Shown here piece by piece: positions 44,147 to 52,987 of a stretch of DNA of 64,000 nt. Position numbers and translations under genes: made by a program. Source of the DNA: Gemmatimonadaceae bacterium (lineage in GTDB: Bacteria > Gemmatimonadota > Gemmatimonadetes > Gemmatimonadales > Gemmatimonadaceae). Under the pieces are notes generated by a model. It saw only the letters and a program-made list of their open reading frames with translations. It ran no database searches and was not told the origin of the DNA. Position 1 is the stretch's first letter, and every line of letters starts with the position of its first letter. The DNA lies in assembly GCA_016742275.1 (NCBI GenBank), contig JACVCD010000007.1:166312-230311 (forward strand). The letters are read 5' to 3'.

Positions 44147-44691
44147 CGCGCCTCGCGCGGTACGAGCGCGCGTGCGCGCCATTCGGTGGCCGAGACCTGG
44201 GTGAGTTGTGCGGGAAGTGCCTTGTCGCTCTTGCGCACGAACTCGCGGCGCACGGAAACGGATTGCACACCACGTCCGCGGACGACGTACTCGACCACAT
44301 ACAGTGTGTCGAGGAACTTGCCACGCAGCACCATGGCGAGTGAGTCGGGACCACGCACCGGAACGGCGCTGTCGCCGAGTACCAATGCATCGTGCTGCAC
44401 ACGTGCCGTGAGTGCGGCTTCGTTGCCCTGATGCACCGACACCATGAAGGCCAGTACGGCGGTGAGCAGTACACCACCGGCACCGGTGAGCGAACCGCGA
44501 CGACGCCAGCGACCACGCCCGGCGGCGCTGAGCGGCAGGGCGACACGCCGCGGTGCAGGGAGGCTACCTACCTGCTGCATGATGCGCGCGCGCGAATCGG
44601 CGCGCGATGTTACCGGCGCACGCAGCAGCTCGGACATCCAGCCCGGGATCTGTTCCCGTTCCGGATCGGATGGGGACATGTACGGCTTCAT
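44086..44691 (-). CDS. Putative anti-sigma factor (single-pass membrane protein)
   Basis: 201 residues with one central membrane helix (GGVLLTAVLAFMVSV) and a basic N-terminal cytosolic part. It follows an ECF-type sigma gene with a 4-base ATGA overlap, the usual position of an anti-sigma factor. No HxxxCxxC zinc anti-sigma motif is present, so the call rests on context and topology. The periplasmic part is beta-like (RDSLAMV... YVVEYVVRGRGVQSVSV). Confidence 0.6.
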   Translation of the reverse strand: MKPYMSPSDPEREQIPGWMSELLRAPVTSRADSRARIMQQVGSLPAPRRVALPLSAAGRGRWRRRGSLTGAGGVLLTAVLAFMVSVHQGNEAALTARVQHDALVLGDSAVPVRGPDSLAMVLRGKFLDTLYVVEYVVRGRGVQSVSVRREFVRKSDKALPAQLTQVSATEWRARALVPREARQVSFVVNEIELAPTRLRAL

Positions 44692-45245
44692 GAGAACAGC
44701 TGCTCCGACAGCAGGGTACGCAAACGGGCACAGGCCCGCTGCACGCGCATCTTGAGCGCCGACACACCAACGCCGGTGAGCGACGCCATTTCTTCGTAGC
44801 TCAACTCTTCGCCGAATCGCAGCACGATGGCCTCGCGATGTTCGGTGCCCAGCTGAGCGAGCGCATGTCGCAGTTCGGCGACGCGCTCCTTGTGTTCGAC
44901 ATCGGGGGCTGCGGTCAGGGCCGCAAGCGGATTCTCTACGTTTCCGGGCGCCCGTTCGTGATCGAAGGGCACGTATCGCGCTTCCTTACTGGCGCGCGTG
45001 CGGCACTGGTTGACCACGATGCGTGTGAGCCAGGCGCCGAACCGGTCGCGTTCCTGATAGCTGCCCAGATGCCGATAGGCGCGGACAAAACTGTCCTGCA
45101 CCACGTCTTCGGCGTCGTCGGCATTGCCCAGGAGATTCGTGGCCACACGCAGACAGGCGGCATGGTACCGGTCCACCAACACCGCGAAGGTGTCGGTCTG
45201 GCCGGCCAGAACCTGATGAACGAGCGTGGCGTCAGAAGGGGTCAC
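44688..45245 (-). CDS. ECF-type RNA polymerase sigma factor
   Basis: 185 residues, GTG start. Region 2 is clear (LLGNADDAEDVVQDSFVRAYRHL, FGAWLTRIVVNQCRTRASK) and region 4 has the helix-turn-helix (LSYEEMASLTGVGVSALKMRVQRACARL). It resembles the RpoE/SigW group. Probably regulated by the overlapping downstream putative anti-sigma gene. Divergent from the M28 peptidase gene across about 190 bases. Confidence 0.95.
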   Translation of the reverse strand: MTPSDATLVHQVLAGQTDTFAVLVDRYHAACLRVATNLLGNADDAEDVVQDSFVRAYRHLGSYQERDRFGAWLTRIVVNQCRTRASKEARYVPFDHERAPGNVENPLAALTAAPDVEHKERVAELRHALAQLGTEHREAIVLRFGEELSYEEMASLTGVGVSALKMRVQRACARLRTLLSEQLFS

Positions 45246-45436
45246 GTAGGGCTAACTCGCGGTCCAGCGGGATCGTCACATACGATCTTTGCGGATTCTC
45301 TTGCTGAATTTGAACCCCGGATCGGTGGCAGGGATGCCCGAAGTCTATTTCGAGGGGCAGCATATCTCAGTGCTTTGTCGTATCCTGTATGTCCCCCGGC
45401 CAGCACGGTCGGCCCCATCCCTCCCGAGGTTTTTGC

Positions 45437-46867
45437 ATGCTGCCAGTTCCCGCCCGCCTGGGCCAAACGGTTCGCCGAACGGCCGTCGCGGTCGCCATGG
45501 CCACCCCGGTCACCTTGATCGCTCAGCCGGCCCGCCAAGGTGCGCGTCCTGCGGCATCTGCTCCGGCCGCGCCCATCGCCACGCCGGTCCCGTCCAACGA
45601 AGACCCGCGCATTCATGATCTGGTGGCCGCCGTTTCGGCTGCCCGGGTCAAGGCCGATATCACCACGCTCGCCAACTTCGGTACTCGGCATACGCTGTCG
45701 GACACGTTGTCGAATACGCGTGGCATTGGTGCAGCGCGTCGGTGGATCTTCGCCGAGTTCCAGAAGATTTCGAAGGAATGCGGTGGCTGCATCGAGGTGC
45801 GCTACATCAGCGACATCTGGAAGGGCACGCCGACGGGCCGCATCAAGGAAGATGTGAATGTCGTGAACGTGGTGGCGATTCTGCGCGGCAAGACCGAGCC
45901 CAATCGCTACATTGTGCACACGGGCGACATCGATTCGCGTGTGAGTGATGTGATGAACGCGAAAGACGATTCGCCGGGCGCGAACGACAATGCCAGCGGT
46001 ATTGCCGCCATTCTCGAAGCGGCGCGTGTGATGAGCAAGTATCCGCCCAATGCGTCGGTAGCATTCGTGGCGTTGTCGGCCGAAGAGCAGGGACTCTTTG
46101 GTGGTGAGATCGTGGCGCGTGTGGCCAAAGCCGAAGGCTGGCGCATCGATGCGGTGATCAACAACGACATGGTGGGCAATTCTCGCGGCATTGATGGCGT
46201 GCACGAGAACACCAAGGCGCGCGTGTTTGCGCCGGGCTTGCCGGCCAACACACCGGCGGCGGAACTGCGTCGCATTCTGACAAACGGTGGTGAGCTCGAT
46301 ACGCCGTCACGTCAGCTGGCGCGTTACATCGATCTCGTGGCCGATCGGTATTTCCCGAATCTCGATGTCGAGATCATCTATCGTCTCGATCGTTATGGAC
46401 GCGGTGGGCATCACACGCCCTTCTTCAACGAGGGTGCGGCGGCGGTGCGCCTCATGGAAGCGCATGAGGACTACAACAAGCAGCACCAGGATCTTCGCAC
46501 CGAGAACGGCATCAAGTACGGCGATGTGCTCGAGGGTGTGGACTTCGACTACGCAGCCAAGATGACGGCACTCGATGCGGCGGTGTTGCAGTCACTCGCG
46601 TGGGGTCCGGCGTCGCCTGATTCGGCCACGATCACTGGTGCCGTGCGTCCGTCGGCCACGATGCGCTGGAAGGCATCACCGAGCCCGGATGTGATTGGCT
46701 ATCGCGTGTACTGGCGCAAGCACAGCGATGTGAACTGGACGCGCTCGCGCTTCGTTGGAAACGTCACGCAGTTCACGCTCGAGAATGTCATCATCGACAA
46801 CTACTTCTTTGGTGTCGCAGCGGTCGGCAAGAACGGACAGGAAAGCCTGGTGGCGTTTCCGCGGTAA
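45437..46867 (+). CDS. Secreted M28-family zinc aminopeptidase with C-terminal FN3-like domain
   Basis: 476 residues from the ATG at 45437, which has GAGG 7 bases upstream and gives a signal peptide (VAVAMATPVTLIAQ). Binuclear zinc site: HTGDIDSR (His/Asp), the bridging Asp in GANDNASGIAAI, the catalytic Glu-Glu in ALSAEEQGLFGG, Asp in NNDMVGNS and His in GGHHTPFFNEGAAA. The last 90 residues look like a fibronectin type III domain (SATMRWKASPSPDVIGYRVYW). Probable periplasmic aminopeptidase. Confidence 0.92.
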   Translation: MLPVPARLGQTVRRTAVAVAMATPVTLIAQPARQGARPAASAPAAPIATPVPSNEDPRIHDLVAAVSAARVKADITTLANFGTRHTLSDTLSNTRGIGAARRWIFAEFQKISKECGGCIEVRYISDIWKGTPTGRIKEDVNVVNVVAILRGKTEPNRYIVHTGDIDSRVSDVMNAKDDSPGANDNASGIAAILEAARVMSKYPPNASVAFVALSAEEQGLFGGEIVARVAKAEGWRIDAVINNDMVGNSRGIDGVHENTKARVFAPGLPANTPAAELRRILTNGGELDTPSRQLARYIDLVADRYFPNLDVEIIYRLDRYGRGGHHTPFFNEGAAAVRLMEAHEDYNKQHQDLRTENGIKYGDVLEGVDFDYAAKMTALDAAVLQSLAWGPASPDSATITGAVRPSATMRWKASPSPDVIGYRVYWRKHSDVNWTRSRFVGNVTQFTLENVIIDNYFFGVAAVGKNGQESLVAFPR

Positions 46868-46906
46868 GCGTTGAACAAAGGATGCGGTTGCCATCTCAAA
46901 GTGTTT

Positions 46907-46941
46907 CCGCCCAGAGCTGCCAAAGCAACAGCTCTGGGCGG
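46907..46941. terminator. Perfect 13-bp hairpin between convergent genes
   Basis: CCGCCCAGAGCTG / CAGCTCTGGGCGG with a 9-base loop, in the short gap between the M28 gene (plus) and the SIR2-like gene (minus). Neither side has a U tract, so it may act as a bidirectional stop with help or mark the edge of the inserted gene. Confidence 0.5.
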
Positions 46942-46955
46942 AGAGAAGCGTTAGC

Positions 46956-49900
46956 TCAATCGCTTCCGTCGCGCATCGGTAGCTTAGCGGCCAGTTCTGC
47001 AGCTCGCTTCGGATCCAAGCTAGTCAAGTGCGATAGTGCTTCTTGTACTCGTGAGAGAGTAGCACCAGCTGCGTGTGCGGCTTCAAGTACATCAAATGCG
47101 AAGCTAGCCGCCCACATATCTATAGACTGCCTCTCGGCAAGAAGTACTATCAGACTTGCGGCAACATCAGGATGAGTAGCAACGAAATCCTGTCTATGGC
47201 TTGCTAAGTCGAATGCAAAGCCACCCAGCTGAGGGATCTGGTCTCTTGGAAGTAACCGCAGGGCTTCAACTACTTCCATGCCTGCCTCGGGCAGTTCTTC
47301 GACCCAATGCACCATTCCTGCAATTTCTTCGGATGCAAGCGGAACTGGCATGTTGGTGCGTCGATCTGCCAAATACTGCTTGAGCAGTGTAGTCCAAAGC
47401 TCGTGTCGCTCATCAGAGCCGAGCATTTCGAGTTTGCTTGCAAGTGAATGAGCGAAAGTCCGGCGTGCATCCGCGCTGGATCTTTCAATGAATTCGTGGA
47501 GCAGCGCAAGCGTGAATCCCGAGTCCTTTCTTAGTGCTACAATGAGCGCCACAAAGTCACCAATCTGCTCGGACCGCTTGGGAAGCAATGTGACTGAGCG
47601 TTCGAACAGCCCATTCAGATATGGGCGAAGCCCTTCGAATGTCCCACGAAAGATTCTTCCTTGCATCAGTCGGCCATCCCAGAGCTGTGCCGCCTTCTGG
47701 GGATCCTTGGCCATATCAAATGCCGGAAATACAGTAGCCGCAGCCCAGGAAAAGTCCCCGGCGGCAAGGCGATCGGTCGCCATTCCAAGAATGGGCCGGG
47801 AGAATGCACCAGCTGCGGTAGCGTCCTCGAGGACGCGCATCCATCGCGTCTTCTCGGTATCGTCGACCGACAGTACCTGCTGGCCTTCAACGCGATCCCG
47901 CATATTGGCGACGTTCCACCATATCTGTGCCGCGTTTCCGGCCGGGTGATTGATTGCTCTTTCCGTCCACCCTCCGTCGCTGAGATTGGAATCGAGAAGC
48001 CGAGACCGCTCGAAGATCAGATCGGCGGCGGCGTCCAGTCTGTCGAGTCGCTCGTCGTTTGCACCAACTTGCGCAAGATTCCCACTCCAGTGTTCAATGA
48101 CAGACGAGATCACTGATGTCAGTTCCATGTTCCACCTGCCGCTGTTCACCCGATCGAGAAGAGTGAGTTGGAAGTATGAATCTTCAGTTGTCTCGCGTAC
48201 ACCCCACAGGGCGGCCTTGGCAATAGTCTGCGAGTGCTCGTCTCCGTCCAAAGTCAATTCGAGCAGGTCGCCGGTCCAGGCTGGGTTCTTTCTTGCGACC
48301 TGCTGAATGGTGTCTTTCAGTGAAAATTCATAATCGCGTGTTGAGATATTGCTGAGCAGCGAGTGCAGCGCCGAGTAAGCCTCAGCTGCCGACATCCTTC
48401 CGAGATCCTCTGCAGTGATAGGCGAAGGCTCGGAGCTTCCCCACTGGACTGTCATGCGTATGAGCAGGCCTTCGGGATCGGATTCCTCCCAGTCCGGATG
48501 CGCCTTCCGCTCTTCCTCTGCAAAACTCTGGACTGCGACATCGTCGGGAGACAGCCTGAGTAGAAGAACGGAATAGCTGAAGCGTATGCGTTGATCCGAA
48601 CTATCCACGTGTTCGCCCCACAGTGCATTGCTGCGAAGCGCAGTGATGAAGGCGGCTTTCGCGCTATCAGATGCCTTGGGGAAGTGGTTGCGAAGCAGGA
48701 GGTACAGTTCCGGGCGTAGTCGATAGTCTTGCGGCCACTTGAGGTCCACTACTTGCTTGAGCACAGCATCGGCGTCGAGCATGTCATTCTGAGCGATAGC
48801 GTACAACGCAAGGCGCCGCATCAATCCCCGGTCACTCGATACATACTGATCGGAGAACCTGACTAGGCGGGCCGGGTCGTTCTTCCCGAAATGGTCGAGT
48901 GGGGTCCGAACGAGTCCAACGAGCACATTCTCCGCATGCGCGAATCGGTTCTGCTCCGATGGTGCGATAGAGGTGTACCAATCACTCAACGTGTCCCCGT
49001 CCTCACGAGTGCCTTTGGCCAGATCCAACAGTCCATAGGCTTCCTCGACGCGCTGTTCGCCAAGTGCGAGAAGCAACGAGGCCGAAGTGGTGAGGAGTTC
49101 GGTCATGTCTTCGTTCAGGAAGGCAGCGATTTCGGATGCAGAAGTATGAGTGGCGACCCGAATTGCAAGTGGTGGCAGTCCGAGATCCCCTTCATCAGGG
49201 TGCAAGAAGGATTGAACTGGTTCAAAACGCTCGCGTGAAACAAGCGAAAGAGCAGTTGCACTTCGAAGTACGGCGATAGCTTCTCTGTGATATCCGTCGT
49301 TAGCCAGTCGTTTCATCAGCAAGTGCACAAACTCGTGATGATCGGGTGATGCGTTGCCGTCGGCCACAAGTACCGCGATCAGCTGACGCAGTGTTGTAGG
49401 AGGCGGCAGGGGCTTGTCGCCAATGAGAAAAAACAGGAGCTGCGTCCTGAATGCGTTGTTCAGACTGAAAGGGCGGCTTCGTAGCAGCCGCAGTAGCGGG
49501 GGGTTCTCGCCACCAGTGAAGTGCTGGAGCGCCCAGCGTGCCCAATCGAATCGGTTCTCAGACTGATTTTCAGGATCGAACAGAGCATTCAGGAAACCGG
49601 CATCAACTGTCCAGGAAAACCAGGCGTCAGTCTTCGCCAGCTCCCAGAAGATTCTCTGGCCATGTGGTGTGTTGAGACGGTCTTTCAGGTAGTCCTGATC
49701 GATTGGCGAAATTGGCGGACCGGTCTTGATGATCTCACGAATTTGATGGTCATGATCGACAACAGAGGCGCGTGCATGCCAATGCCAGCGCTTCATACCG
49801 GCATTCAGGTCTTCATAGGGCGCTTCATCGCCATCGGCGCCGTACACAACAGGGAGAATATCGTGTTCGCTGCCTTGCCCAACTTCTGCTTTTGGCCACA

Positions 49901-50558
49901 GCGCATACCAGCGGCTCTGCGGGATGGCCTGCAGTAAATAGCGCAGAATGGTATCGCTGAGACTGTATCCCACGAAAAGCACCGTGCGATCCGCCAAAGC
50001 GCGAGCCAGGAAGCGGGCTGCCCACGCTTCAGCCATGTAAGCATCGGCAAAATCACGATCGGTCAGAACGAGACGTGACCAAGTGGGATCGAGTGCGCCG
50101 TGCAGTTGTACGATGCCTTTGAAATCCTTGCCAGGCGGCAGTGCCGGTCCGATGTACTGCGGGATTGCAGCGTTGGGGAACACCTTGTTCGCGGCGTTGC
50201 CGAAGTGGGGATCGAAGTTGGTGGTGATGAGCCGCACTTGACTCGGTTCAGAGAAGATGCCGAGCAGGTATTCATGCAGTGGATTGTGTCCGCTTCTGAT
50301 GGGAAGATGATCACGAGCCCGTTGCTGCACATCGACGTTCTGCCGGTCCACTCGTCCAAGGTATCTGTCCAATGATGATTCATCACCTTTGGTCAGTGGT
50401 ACTTTGGGCTCGCCAATACGACGGGCCAATTCCACAAAGCTCGGAAGTAAGGCCGGCGCACCCATGGAGACTCCGGCACCGGCAAACACAATCAGTTCGC
50501 CCTTTACTCGTGCCAGTTCGAGTTCGTCGGGCAGATTCAGAAGGCTGGTCAGTTGCAC
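46956..50558 (-). CDS. SIR2-like NADase domain protein, probable anti-phage defence sirtuin (DUF4020-like architecture)
   Basis: 1200 residues, GTG start with GAGG five bases upstream. The N-terminal 290 residues are a SIR2-like Rossmann domain: FAGAGVSMGAP (Gly26-Ser30), TTNFDPHFG with Asn114, QLHGALD with His153, and VGYSLSDT. The Asn and His match the pair needed for NAD+ cleavage in defence sirtuins (ThsA, DSR). The remaining 900 residues are helical, repeat-like and without a named motif. SIR2 plus a long C-terminus is the layout of DUF4020-type and DSR defence proteins, which deplete NAD+ on phage sensing; membership here is inferred. The gene has visibly lower GC than its neighbours and no partner gene, as expected for single-gene systems. 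Confidence 0.82.
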   Translation of the reverse strand: MQLTSLLNLPDELELARVKGELIVFAGAGVSMGAPALLPSFVELARRIGEPKVPLTKGDESSLDRYLGRVDRQNVDVQQRARDHLPIRSGHNPLHEYLLGIFSEPSQVRLITTNFDPHFGNAANKVFPNAAIPQYIGPALPPGKDFKGIVQLHGALDPTWSRLVLTDRDFADAYMAEAWAARFLARALADRTVLFVGYSLSDTILRYLLQAIPQSRWYALWPKAEVGQGSEHDILPVVYGADGDEAPYEDLNAGMKRWHWHARASVVDHDHQIREIIKTGPPISPIDQDYLKDRLNTPHGQRIFWELAKTDAWFSWTVDAGFLNALFDPENQSENRFDWARWALQHFTGGENPPLLRLLRSRPFSLNNAFRTQLLFFLIGDKPLPPPTTLRQLIAVLVADGNASPDHHEFVHLLMKRLANDGYHREAIAVLRSATALSLVSRERFEPVQSFLHPDEGDLGLPPLAIRVATHTSASEIAAFLNEDMTELLTTSASLLLALGEQRVEEAYGLLDLAKGTREDGDTLSDWYTSIAPSEQNRFAHAENVLVGLVRTPLDHFGKNDPARLVRFSDQYVSSDRGLMRRLALYAIAQNDMLDADAVLKQVVDLKWPQDYRLRPELYLLLRNHFPKASDSAKAAFITALRSNALWGEHVDSSDQRIRFSYSVLLLRLSPDDVAVQSFAEEERKAHPDWEESDPEGLLIRMTVQWGSSEPSPITAEDLGRMSAAEAYSALHSLLSNISTRDYEFSLKDTIQQVARKNPAWTGDLLELTLDGDEHSQTIAKAALWGVRETTEDSYFQLTLLDRVNSGRWNMELTSVISSVIEHWSGNLAQVGANDERLDRLDAAADLIFERSRLLDSNLSDGGWTERAINHPAGNAAQIWWNVANMRDRVEGQQVLSVDDTEKTRWMRVLEDATAAGAFSRPILGMATDRLAAGDFSWAAATVFPAFDMAKDPQKAAQLWDGRLMQGRIFRGTFEGLRPYLNGLFERSVTLLPKRSEQIGDFVALIVALRKDSGFTLALLHEFIERSSADARRTFAHSLASKLEMLGSDERHELWTTLLKQYLADRRTNMPVPLASEEIAGMVHWVEELPEAGMEVVEALRLLPRDQIPQLGGFAFDLASHRQDFVATHPDVAASLIVLLAERQSIDMWAASFAFDVLEAAHAAGATLSRVQEALSHLTSLDPKRAAELAAKLPMRDGSD

Positions 50559-50862
50559 GTGTTCCTCAAAGGCAACGGGCAGAGGGCACCGGTGGTACCC
50601 GAAAAATCAGTGCGAGATGAGGTCGACCGTGAACTTCGACCTTGGTGCGATTCTGTCCATCGCCGTGTATCGCAAGACACATGCGAGATGAACGACGCTT
50701 TGCTCCGGATCCACAACATGCCCATTCACTGGCTGTCCTTATCTCGCTTTGAGCGCTGAGAAGGGACTATTAGGGCGACTTAGGAATGGGAATTTCCATA
50801 GGCATTGAGCACGCGCTTTGTGTGTATGAAACGCACACTGCTACACCAATTGCGCCAATGTC
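50559..50862. other. Gene-free gap upstream of the SIR2-like gene
   Basis: About 304 bases between two minus-strand genes. Only short frames without ribosome binding sites occur. The part near 50755-50830 is relatively AT-rich and could hold the promoter of the SIR2-like gene. I see no att site, integrase remnant, tRNA or strong hairpin. Confidence 0.5.
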
Positions 50863-51564
50863 TCAACGACCAACTAGTGCCGCGCGGATCCCCGCTTCCA
50901 CCAGCGGGCTCATGACCTTATAGCCGTCGAGATTGGGATGCACTCCATCGGCCGCATATTTGAGTGGCAGTCCCTGACGCTCGTCGGCGAGGGGAGTGTG
51001 CAGATCGACAAACACGGCATCGTGTGATGCGGCGTAATTACGCAACCACGTGTTGAGTGCGACGATCTTTGGCGCGGGTTCGAGACCACGTCGCCACGGA
51101 TAGTCGTACACGGGCAACACGGCACACAGCACTACACGAATACCGTGCGCACGCGCACTGTCGGCCATGGCGGCCAGATTGTTCTGCGTGGTTTCGATGG
51201 ACACGGGTCCGCCATTGCCCGCAATGTCATTGGTGCCACCCAGAATGACGACGGCGCGCGGCGACAGTGCGATCACGTCATCGGCAAAGCGGCCGAGCAT
51301 CTGTGCTGTGGTTTGCCCGCTGATACCGCGCCCGACATACGGTTTGTCGGGAAACAGCGCAGCGAAGTGCGGTGCCCAGGCCTCCGTGATGGAGTTGCCC
51401 ATGAACACCACACGCGCTTCACCCGCAGCTGGCGGACCCAGTCGACGATTGGCCTCGGCATAGCGGGCGCGATTGGCGGGATCCGCTGCCGCGGTTTGAG
51501 CCATGGTCAGCGAAGGGCAAATGAGGGCCACGGCGCAAATGGCCATGAGGGTAGGACGACGCAT
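50863..51564 (-). CDS. Secreted SGNH/GDSL-type hydrolase
   Basis: 233 residues from the ATG at 51564, chosen because it opens directly on the signal peptide (MRRPTLMAICAVALI...TMAQT); ATGs at 51579 or 51600 are possible. All four SGNH blocks are present: VVFMGNSITEAW (nucleophile Ser58), GISGQTTAQML, ILGGTNDIAGN and DGVHPNLDGY. The family includes lipases, esterases and carbohydrate acetyl-esterases. Substrate unknown; likely periplasmic. Confidence 0.92.
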   Translation of the reverse strand: MRRPTLMAICAVALICPSLTMAQTAAADPANRARYAEANRRLGPPAAGEARVVFMGNSITEAWAPHFAALFPDKPYVGRGISGQTTAQMLGRFADDVIALSPRAVVILGGTNDIAGNGGPVSIETTQNNLAAMADSARAHGIRVVLCAVLPVYDYPWRRGLEPAPKIVALNTWLRNYAASHDAVFVDLHTPLADERQGLPLKYAADGVHPNLDGYKVMSPLVEAGIRAALVGR

Positions 51565-51627
51565 GCGTCGATTGTGCATCAAGCCCGACGATTGCCACAA
51601 GTAGGCGCGTCAGGCTTTCTTGGGCGT

Positions 51628-52980
51628 ATGGCCCGCCCGTTCATTCTCTGGATTGCCCGTCGCGCGATGCGGTGGTTCTACCGCCGTCACGTCACGGTGG
51701 TCTCGGGGGGAGTGCCGTCCAGTGGGGCCGTGCTGTTGATCGGGAATCATCCGAACGACCTCCCCGATGTATTGGCCGGTTACCTGTGTACCGAGCGACC
51801 GGTGCGCTATCTGGCCACGGTATCGGTCACCGAGTCGTGGGCGGCGCGGAAAACGTACGAGGCGCTGGATGTGATTCCGGTGGTCCGGGTGCGCGACGCC
51901 CGAAAACTGCGCCAATCCGGGGTGGACCTGGCCGCCATCAATCGCGGCGCCACGGCGTCCGTGGTCGAGGCTTTTGCGCGCGGCGAAGTAGTTGGTGCCT
52001 TCCCACAAGGCGGCGTGCACGATGTACCGCATATCGGGAGATTGCGGACTGGTGTTGCCAGTATGCTTTTAGAATATGCTGATACTGGCGCAGAAAACGA
52101 TGTCGCAATTGTTCCGTTTGGAATGCAGTACGAAGACCAGGCGCGTCCAGGCTCGGACTTGTTGTGCCACGTGGGACATGCGTTCTCCCTGCAGCAATGG
52201 CTCGCGAATCAGCCGGAAGACGCCCGAGGTGTGCCCGAGCTGACCACACGCCTGCGTGACGCGCTCATCGCGGTGAGCCGGAATTCGGCGACCAAGGGAG
52301 AAGCGCTGTGGCGCGATCAGCTGGTGGCCGTCGCAAGCGGGTCCCTTTCCGATGCGTCCCGCCTGGTGCCGGATGCGGAGCGGGAAGCGGCTCGGTGGAC
52401 CGCGCACCCCACTTCGCCAGACGTGGTTCGGACAAGAACGGCGGTGGACACGCTCGTGCATGCCGTGGAGCAGGCTGGCGGATATGGCAGGTCCGTGAGG
52501 GATCACGCCTTGATGCGTGGAGCTCTGCTTCCAGTCTCGGGGCATTCCGCAGCACAGCCCCCGTCTCTCGTAAGCCTGGTGTTTCGGTCGGCAGCGGCGC
52601 TCGTCGGCGCCATGCTGCATGTGCTTCCGTGGCGCGTGGTGCTCGCGCTCGCTGGTCGTTTGAGTCAGGAACGATGCGACTTCGCGGCGCGCGCCATGGT
52701 ACCCGGGACATTTGTCATGCTTGCGTGGTACCTGCTGCTCACGCTTATGCCGTTGGTGGTGCTACCCATGGCACTGTGGCCTGTCTGGGCAGTGGTAACG
52801 TGGGGGCTCATTCCACGGCTCGGCGATATCGCGCTCGACTGGTGGCGCGATGCCGAACAGGTGGCGTTTGTCGCACGAGTGCGGCGTCTGTCGCCGGCTG
52901 AGCGAGCGAAGATCGATGAAGCACTGCGCGAGGTGACCGCTTCGCTTACACTATCGGGTTCACCTCCGGCAGAAGCATGA
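51628..52980 (+). CDS. PlsC-like acyltransferase with C-terminal membrane region
   Basis: 450 residues from the ATG at 51628; an open frame extends left to 51145 but only through antisense sequence of the SGNH gene. The acyltransferase block I is IGNHPNDLPDVL (an HX5D version of the usual HX4D), and block III is FPQGGVHDVPHIGRLRTG, where the canonical FPEG glutamate is Gln. Two or three membrane helices lie near the C-terminus (MLAWYLLLTLMPLVVLPMAL). It probably transfers an acyl chain to a phospholipid precursor or another lipid. Confidence 0.85.
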   Translation: MARPFILWIARRAMRWFYRRHVTVVSGGVPSSGAVLLIGNHPNDLPDVLAGYLCTERPVRYLATVSVTESWAARKTYEALDVIPVVRVRDARKLRQSGVDLAAINRGATASVVEAFARGEVVGAFPQGGVHDVPHIGRLRTGVASMLLEYADTGAENDVAIVPFGMQYEDQARPGSDLLCHVGHAFSLQQWLANQPEDARGVPELTTRLRDALIAVSRNSATKGEALWRDQLVAVASGSLSDASRLVPDAEREAARWTAHPTSPDVVRTRTAVDTLVHAVEQAGGYGRSVRDHALMRGALLPVSGHSAAQPPSLVSLVFRSAAALVGAMLHVLPWRVVLALAGRLSQERCDFAARAMVPGTFVMLAWYLLLTLMPLVVLPMALWPVWAVVTWGLIPRLGDIALDWWRDAEQVAFVARVRRLSPAERAKIDEALREVTASLTLSGSPPAEA

Positions 52981-52987
52981 CACTCGC

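Noticed and set aside
51145..51627. Upstream extension of the acyltransferase frame
   Set aside because: Runs through antisense of the SGNH hydrolase gene and lacks acyltransferase similarity; the ATG at 51628 starts the family-like part.
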